From Phallusia mammillata (lineage: Eukaryota > Chordata > Ascidiacea > Phlebobranchia > Ascidiidae): a stretch of DNA of 64,000 nucleotides. Where the stretch lies: assembly GCA_003260075.1 (NCBI GenBank), contig QLIY01000147.1:1-64000 (forward strand). The letters are read 5' to 3'. The translations under genes were made by a program, and so were the position numbers. The notes below the pieces were generated by a model, which worked only from the letters and a program-made list of their open reading frames with translations, searched no databases and was not told where the DNA came from. Position 1 is the first letter of the stretch, and every line of letters begins with the position of its first letter. Shown here piece by piece: positions 59,430 through 64,000 of this stretch.

Positions 59430-60095
59430 GGAGTTTAATAAAAAAAACATATGTGAATAACATCTAAACAACAACCTTATTAACAACGATATTTTCAGCC
59501 AGCCAATTGACAGTTTTAGGTGTTTTAAACGTAAGACTGGATTCAGTGTGCTTTGAAAAAAATATGTGACGTCAGAAATATGATGTCAGAGCTGGGTGAC
59601 ATCACAGTTCAAAAAGTGTGTTTGGTCGATTAGCACGTGTTCTTTTATTGAGCTAATTTCACCATAACAGCGTCTAAATTATTTTAAATCACCAATTTAT
59701 ACAAAAAAAGATAAAACTTTCTTTTACACTTGAACACTAATGCGGGCTTAAAAAGTAGTCAAAACTAGACGCTAATTTATTCCTTGCGAAACTATTCCCA
59801 CAACAACATGCTGGATGAATCCAGTTTACTTATACCTCAATTTACTTGGCGTGGGAATGTTTTAATAGCAATTTATTACGGGGGGGGGGGAGCTTTAAAA
59901 GTAGTCAAAACTAGACGCTAATTTATTCCTTGCGAACTATTCCCGCAACAACATGCTGGATGAATTCAGTTTACTTACCTCAATTTACTTGGCGTGGGAA
60001 TGTTTTAATAGCAATTTATTACGTCACAAACAGGAATAAACAATAATTAATTTATGTTGTGCAACCCCGTGTGAAAATATCTGCCACAGTCGTGT
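59430..60095. other. Non-coding stretch with a duplicated block
   Basis: About 59743-59880 is repeated at 59891-60021 with small differences across a G run at about 59881-59890. Nothing else recognised. Confidence 0.6.
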
Positions 60096-61530
60096 TAAGT
60101 GACATCACAGCATTGGTATTGTTTCACTGACATTACTCCCAGGAGCGTGAGTGCCTAGTGAACATTAGTGACTGAAAGTTGTAGGGGCAGCATGTGCTTA
60201 TCTAGTAGTCTCTCTCGAGTGCCACCAACTGGCTGTGTCGCCTAATAAATGTTGGTTATTTTGGTTCGGTATTTTGGTAGTTTCCAGGAGTGAGGAAAAG
60301 CGCGTTAAGAATCGTTTAGGAATAAAGCAATTGCCCGTGCTGTGCTATGTGGGCATACAAAGTCACGCCTCGTAGTTATTCAAAGGCAGCGCAACACCAG
60401 TTAGGAATTCATGTTCATGTTAACTGATTCGGGTCAAACTGGCGATTTCCCACTACAAAGCAGGCAGTCATGTGCAGCATAGGAGACAAGATATTTCTAG
60501 ATCAGTGGTCGTACCGCATAACTGCTTTATTGGGTTCCCTGGCTGCGTCAATAGACGAGTCAAAATGCTAGTTTAAAAAGTCTTTTTTTAAGTTTATTTT
60601 GCTTATTGAAGTCGTATTATCTGAACNTGTGGATCTCCAGTTAGGTATGATGTTAATAACACTACCTATTTTTCGGTAGTCAACCAAAATCTATTCTGGC
60701 CTGACTTTTTGTACAGTTTCGCGAAGTTGGTACACAAGAGGGCGGCCTTCCGTTCGTCGCGCATTTTTCCCATTGCTCGCAACAAGTTGTTGAGGACGCG
60801 TTGCTAAGGCGAAAATTCCGAGATTGGTGGAAGCCGGGGGGGGGGTTTATTGAGTAATCCTATTTTTCGAGTAGAGCTATTAACACCATACCTCACGGAA
60901 GACCCACATTTAGATAATTATCGATAGGTGGCGCAAAGAGCACTTTTTACATTTAAAACGTTATATCTCCAAAGGGGGGGGGGAGTTAAGTGACATCACA
61001 GCATTGGTATTGTTTCACTGACATTACTCCCTGGAGCGTGAGTGCCTAGTGAACATTAGTGACTGAAAATTGTAGGGGTAGCATACGCTTATCTAGAAGT
61101 CTCTCTCGAGTGCCACCAACTGGCTGTGTCGCCTAATAGATGTTGGTTATTTTGGTTCGGTATTTTGGTAGTTTCCAGGAGTGAGGAAAAGCGCGTTAAG
61201 AATCGTTTAGGAATAAAGCAATTGCCCGTGCTGTGCTATGTGGGCATACAAAGTCACGCCTCGTAGTTATTCAAAGGCAGCGCAACACCAGTTAGGAATT
61301 CATGTTCATGTTAACTGATTCGGGTCAAACTGGCGATTTCCCACTACAAAGCAGGCAGTCATGTGGGGGGGGGGGGGGGGGGGGGACAAGATATTTCTAG
61401 ATCAGTGGTCGTACCGCATAACTGCTTTATTGGGTTCCCTGGCTGCGTCAATAGACGAGTCAAAATGCTAGTTTAAAAAGTCTTTTTTTAAGTTTATTTT
61501 GCTTATTGAAGTCGTATTATCTGAACCGCT
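60096..61530. repeat. Shuffled duplicate blocks joined by G runs
   Basis: 60096-60473 is repeated at about 60985-61364, and 60483-60626 is repeated at about 61386-61526. Between them lie a piece of the 62.7-kb exon region (about 60630-60837) and a piece of the 62.4-kb inverted-repeat element (60848-60974). The joins are G runs at about 60838, 60975 and 61365. The order is best explained by wrongly chained contigs. Confidence 0.7.
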
Positions 61531-61581
61531 ATTTATTTTTTAAAAAGCATTACTTTTCCCTGCTGTGGTCACTCCATATAA

Positions 61582-62168
61582 ATGGTAAGTTTTGCCAAAG
61601 TTGCATTTTTTAACGCCAGCTTATATCTGCTAGGTAATAATATGTTCGGGTATTACTCTTTGCTTTCGTTTTCAGGCAAGAAGCGCAAAAAAGGCTGTGT
61701 GAGTATCTGCTTTTCTAAGTTTGTTTTTTACCAAGTTTTGTTTTCGCACCGGTTGTACAGAACCGTCTCACGAAATTTTATGAGATCAGCGAAACGGTTA
61801 GCATTGCTGGTTACTGTTAATAGAGTTTTTGCAACAGAACCGGCTGAAAAGTATGACTTTTATGATAGAACCAGCTGACAAAAAAATTTAATCCCACCAC
61901 TGGTTACACTATTTTAATTATGCTTTTTTTGTACCAATGAACAGAACTGTCCTCGCCCGATTTCGAAAAACGAAATTGGTCATTGTTCCTCTTGAACGAG
62001 AGCTTGAAGAAACAGGTGAAATGCACATTATTAAATCCTTCATAGCAAATGTAACAATGCCTTTATTACTGTTTCTAAGTAGCTGCTGAGGCTGCAAGGG
62101 AGTGCAAAGAAGAGTATTTTGATATTTACAGCCAAGTTAAAACAGGAACAACCGAAGATGTCAAATAA
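61582..62168 (+). CDS. Small conserved-looking protein, 60 residues, four exons
   Basis: Not recognised. Exons: 61582-61584 (the ATG alone), 61676-61698, 61945-62015, 62093 side corrected by the AG at 62081-62082 to 62083-62168. Phases close to a 60-residue protein that begins MARSAKKAVTVLARFRKTKL and ends ..TGTTEDVK. It is basic at the N-terminus and acidic and helical-looking at the C-terminus (LERELEET, ARECKEEYFDIYSQ). The size and basic, Ala-rich start would suit a small mitochondrial or nuclear protein, but no family is claimed. A truncated MITE (61749-61902) sits in intron 2. A TATAAAT string at 61577-61583 overlaps the proposed start codon, so an upstream non-coding exon or another start is possible. 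Confidence 0.5.
61749..61902. mobile_element. Truncated MITE of the CAGTGGTGGGATT family
   Basis: Shares ACCGTCTCACGAAATTTTAT and the right end AATCCCACCACTG with the copy at 24.7 kb. The left end is missing. Confidence 0.65.
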
Positions 62169-62399
62169 ATTTTTCAGGTACGGAAAGGTTGTGTTGCTAA
62201 ACTTGATTAAAGAAATATTTTAGGCCGTTTCAACACCAAGATATATAGAAATACTGCTGTACTATGTATCTTCCTATTGACCCCGGCATAAAAAACAAAC
62301 AATCGTAAAAACAAACGCTAAACAGAATATTTGGAAGGAGTTACATGGCTGTATTCGATTGAGTGAAGAAGTGTCCAAAAGAGCTTTCTTGAGTAATCC

Positions 62400-62735
62400 T
62401 ATTTTTCGGGAAGAGCTATTAACACCATACCTCACGGAAGACCCACATTTAGATAATTATCGATAGGTGGCGCAAAGAGCACTTTTTACATTTAAAACGT
62501 TCTATCTCCAAAAATGCCCACGGTTAGCGCTATTAGGGTCGGGATAAGGTATTAGCATTTTTAATTTTACAAAGCTAGCAAAAGAACTTAGTTACTAATG
62601 TAAAACTTTCAAAAACTTATTTCCCAACCCAACCCCTCTTCAGCCGCTAAATAAATAATTGAGCTCTTTACGCCACCTATCGAAAATGGATCTCCCGTGA
62701 GGTATGGCGTTAATAGCACTACCTATTTTTCGGTA
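62400..62735. repeat. Inverted-repeat (MITE-like) element
   Basis: The left arm (about 62413-62480: AGCTATTAACACCATACCTC ... CGATAGGTGGCGCAAAGAGC) is the imperfect reverse complement of the right arm (about 62657-62725). A copy of the left arm is at 60870-60940. Copies of the right arm are near 60650 and 63700. Confidence 0.75.
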
Positions 62736-62751
62736 GTCAACCAAAATCTTT

Positions 62752-62894
62752 TCTGGCCTGACTTTTTGTACAGTTTCGCGAAGTTGATACACAAGAGGGC
62801 GGCCTTCCGTTCGTCGCGCAATTTTCCCTTTCCTCGCAACAAGCTGTTGAGGACGCGTTGCTAAGGCGAAAATTCCGAGATTGGTGGAAGCCAT
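62752..62894 (-). CDS. Candidate first exon of an unrecognised protein
   Basis: The ATG at 62894 opens a frame of about 48 codons before it runs into the inverted-repeat element: MASTNLGIFALATRPQQLVA then a basic stretch, a LVYQLRETVQKVRPEK helix-like piece. A GT donor is possible at about 62752. The sequence is conserved over three copies (near 60.8, 62.8 and 63.8 kb), though these may be assembly duplicates. No family recognised; later exons not found. Low confidence that it is translated. Confidence 0.3.
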
Positions 62895-63564
62895 ATGCAA
62901 GGCGCTACAAACACAAAACTGAAAAACCCACATGGTTTTGTGACACTTTCCCCCAATCCAGCTGTTTTTTGCAGCTTAAAACAGATCCGTTTTATACGCG
63001 CGGCGACGCCGTCATTCGGAGAACGACGGTCAGTGACGGCATTGTCATGTGAATTTGCCACTTGGCTCGTAACTGATTAGGTGTTAACATGCAAGTTAAG
63101 TTTTGCGCTGAAAATAGATTTTCTGCTAAGCAGCTCTTTACGACGTACAATGTACGCTTGCAGAAAAATGTGATAGTGACTTGTTAGTTTCATGCAATCA
63201 TAACCCAGAAACAAATGCATGTTTAAACTAGAATGGTGGCTTTCTAATATACTTCCATTTTATATAGTCATATATCCTATTTACCAATTTACTATACACA
63301 TCATTTGATCTACACATATGATTGTTTTTGTACACAAAAACGAATAGATCCCCACACGCGTGTTTGTGCGGATACACGGTAAACAAATGTTACGGTTATT
63401 TATAGATTCTTAAAGACAAATTATGCGAAAGCATTCACCCAACTTTAAAAAAAAAATTGTCCGTATTCTTTTTGCATCATTATTGTCATATAATTACAAA
63501 AACAGCAAAAAGAACGGAAAATACTTTCAATTTAACCACTTGACCTTAATATTGTCAGGAATTT

Positions 63565-64000
63565 CAGGAATTCATAACTAGGATCAGCTCCGACGCGTCT
63601 ATGCAGACCAGTGATCATGGCACACTCATGTATAAAGCATAGCATAGGCAAAAAATCGAGCCTGCGATGGGCTTCGAACCCGGGGGGGGGGAATGGATCT
63701 CCCGTGAGGTATGGCGTTAATAGCACTACCTATTTTTCGGTAGTCAACCAAAATCTTTTCTGGCCTGACTTTTTGTACAGTTTCGCGAAGTTGATACACA
63801 AGAGGGCGGCCTTCCGTTCGTCGCGCAATTTTCCCTTTCCTCGCAACAAGCTGTTGAGGACGCGTTGCTAAGGCGAAAATTCCGAGATTGGTGGAAGCCA
63901 TATGCAAGGCGCTACAAACACAAAACTGACAAACCCACATGGTTTTGTGACACTTTCCCCCAATCCAGCTGTTTTCTGCAGCTTAAAACAGATCCGTTTT
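63565..64000. repeat. SINE fragment joined by a G run to a third copy of the 62.7-kb region
   Basis: 63565-63680 is a SINE-family piece (GATCAGCTCCGACGCGTCTA, ACCAGTGATCATGG, GCCTGCGATGGGCTTCGAAC). A 9-nt G run at about 63681 follows, and 63690-64000 repeats 62687-63000 almost exactly. The window ends inside this copy. Confidence 0.75.

Noticed and set aside
62640..62933. Full 97-codon minus frame as one protein
   Set aside because: Its last third reads through the arm of the inverted-repeat element, so at most the first ~48 codons could be a real exon.
1..64000. Prokaryotic features (operons, CRISPR arrays, attachment sites)
   Set aside because: The gene structures are spliced and metazoan; the only regular tandem array is the 47-bp minisatellite, which has no spacer structure.

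Overview
The window is intron-rich, AT-rich animal DNA. It holds conserved metazoan genes (INTS15, RRP7A, CFAP210, PTTG1IP, an SLC4 bicarbonate transporter, a macro-domain PARP-like gene), short introns of about 150-600 bp, and dense small repeats: tRNA-derived SINEs, hAT-type MITEs and a Ty3/gypsy-like gag. The mix fits a compact invertebrate-chordate genome. A tunicate such as Ciona is my best guess, but this is an inference from gene content and repeat style, not a species identification.

Layout. 1-550: retroelement gag fragment (minus). 550-3250: repeats, partly duplicated. 3257-8138 (minus): an eight-exon gene for a putative type I membrane protein (signal peptide, C-type-lectin-like region, Cys-rich region, TM helix, short tail). 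9574-29467 (minus): a 26-exon RRM / KH-like / macro / charged-insert / degenerate ART (PARP-like) gene. It contains a sequencing gap, a 47-bp minisatellite and several transposon insertions. 29892-35119 (plus): INTS15, 10 exons. 35550-38148 (minus): RRP7A, 6 exons. 38947-45376 (plus): CFAP210 (CCDC173), 13 exons. 49744-53751 (minus): PTTG1IP, 6 exons. 57180-59039 (minus): last five exons of a Na+-coupled-type SLC4 transporter. 61582-62168 (plus): a four-exon gene for an unrecognised 60-residue protein. 62.4-64.0 kb: repeated copies of a candidate first exon beside an inverted-repeat element.

The exon joins were worked out by hand from GT/AG sites, reading phase and family resemblance. For INTS15, RRP7A, CFAP210, PTTG1IP, the SLC4 tail and the PARP-like gene every phase closes, which strongly supports the models. 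Two gene pairs are head to head (PARP-like/INTS15, 424 bp apart; RRP7A/CFAP210, 798 bp apart).

The assembly carries a distinctive scar. Runs of 8 to 84 G or C sit at more than 20 places, and many have near-identical sequence on both sides. These look like false joins of overlapping or allelic contig ends and should not be read as biology. They create partial duplicate exons in the lectin-like gene, the PARP-like gene and CFAP210.

The points most worth follow-up are the PARP-like protein with an apparently dead catalytic domain and a 590-residue charged insert, and a hammerhead-ribozyme-like core in the loop of a perfect 55-bp inverted repeat, with a second copy split by a MITE.
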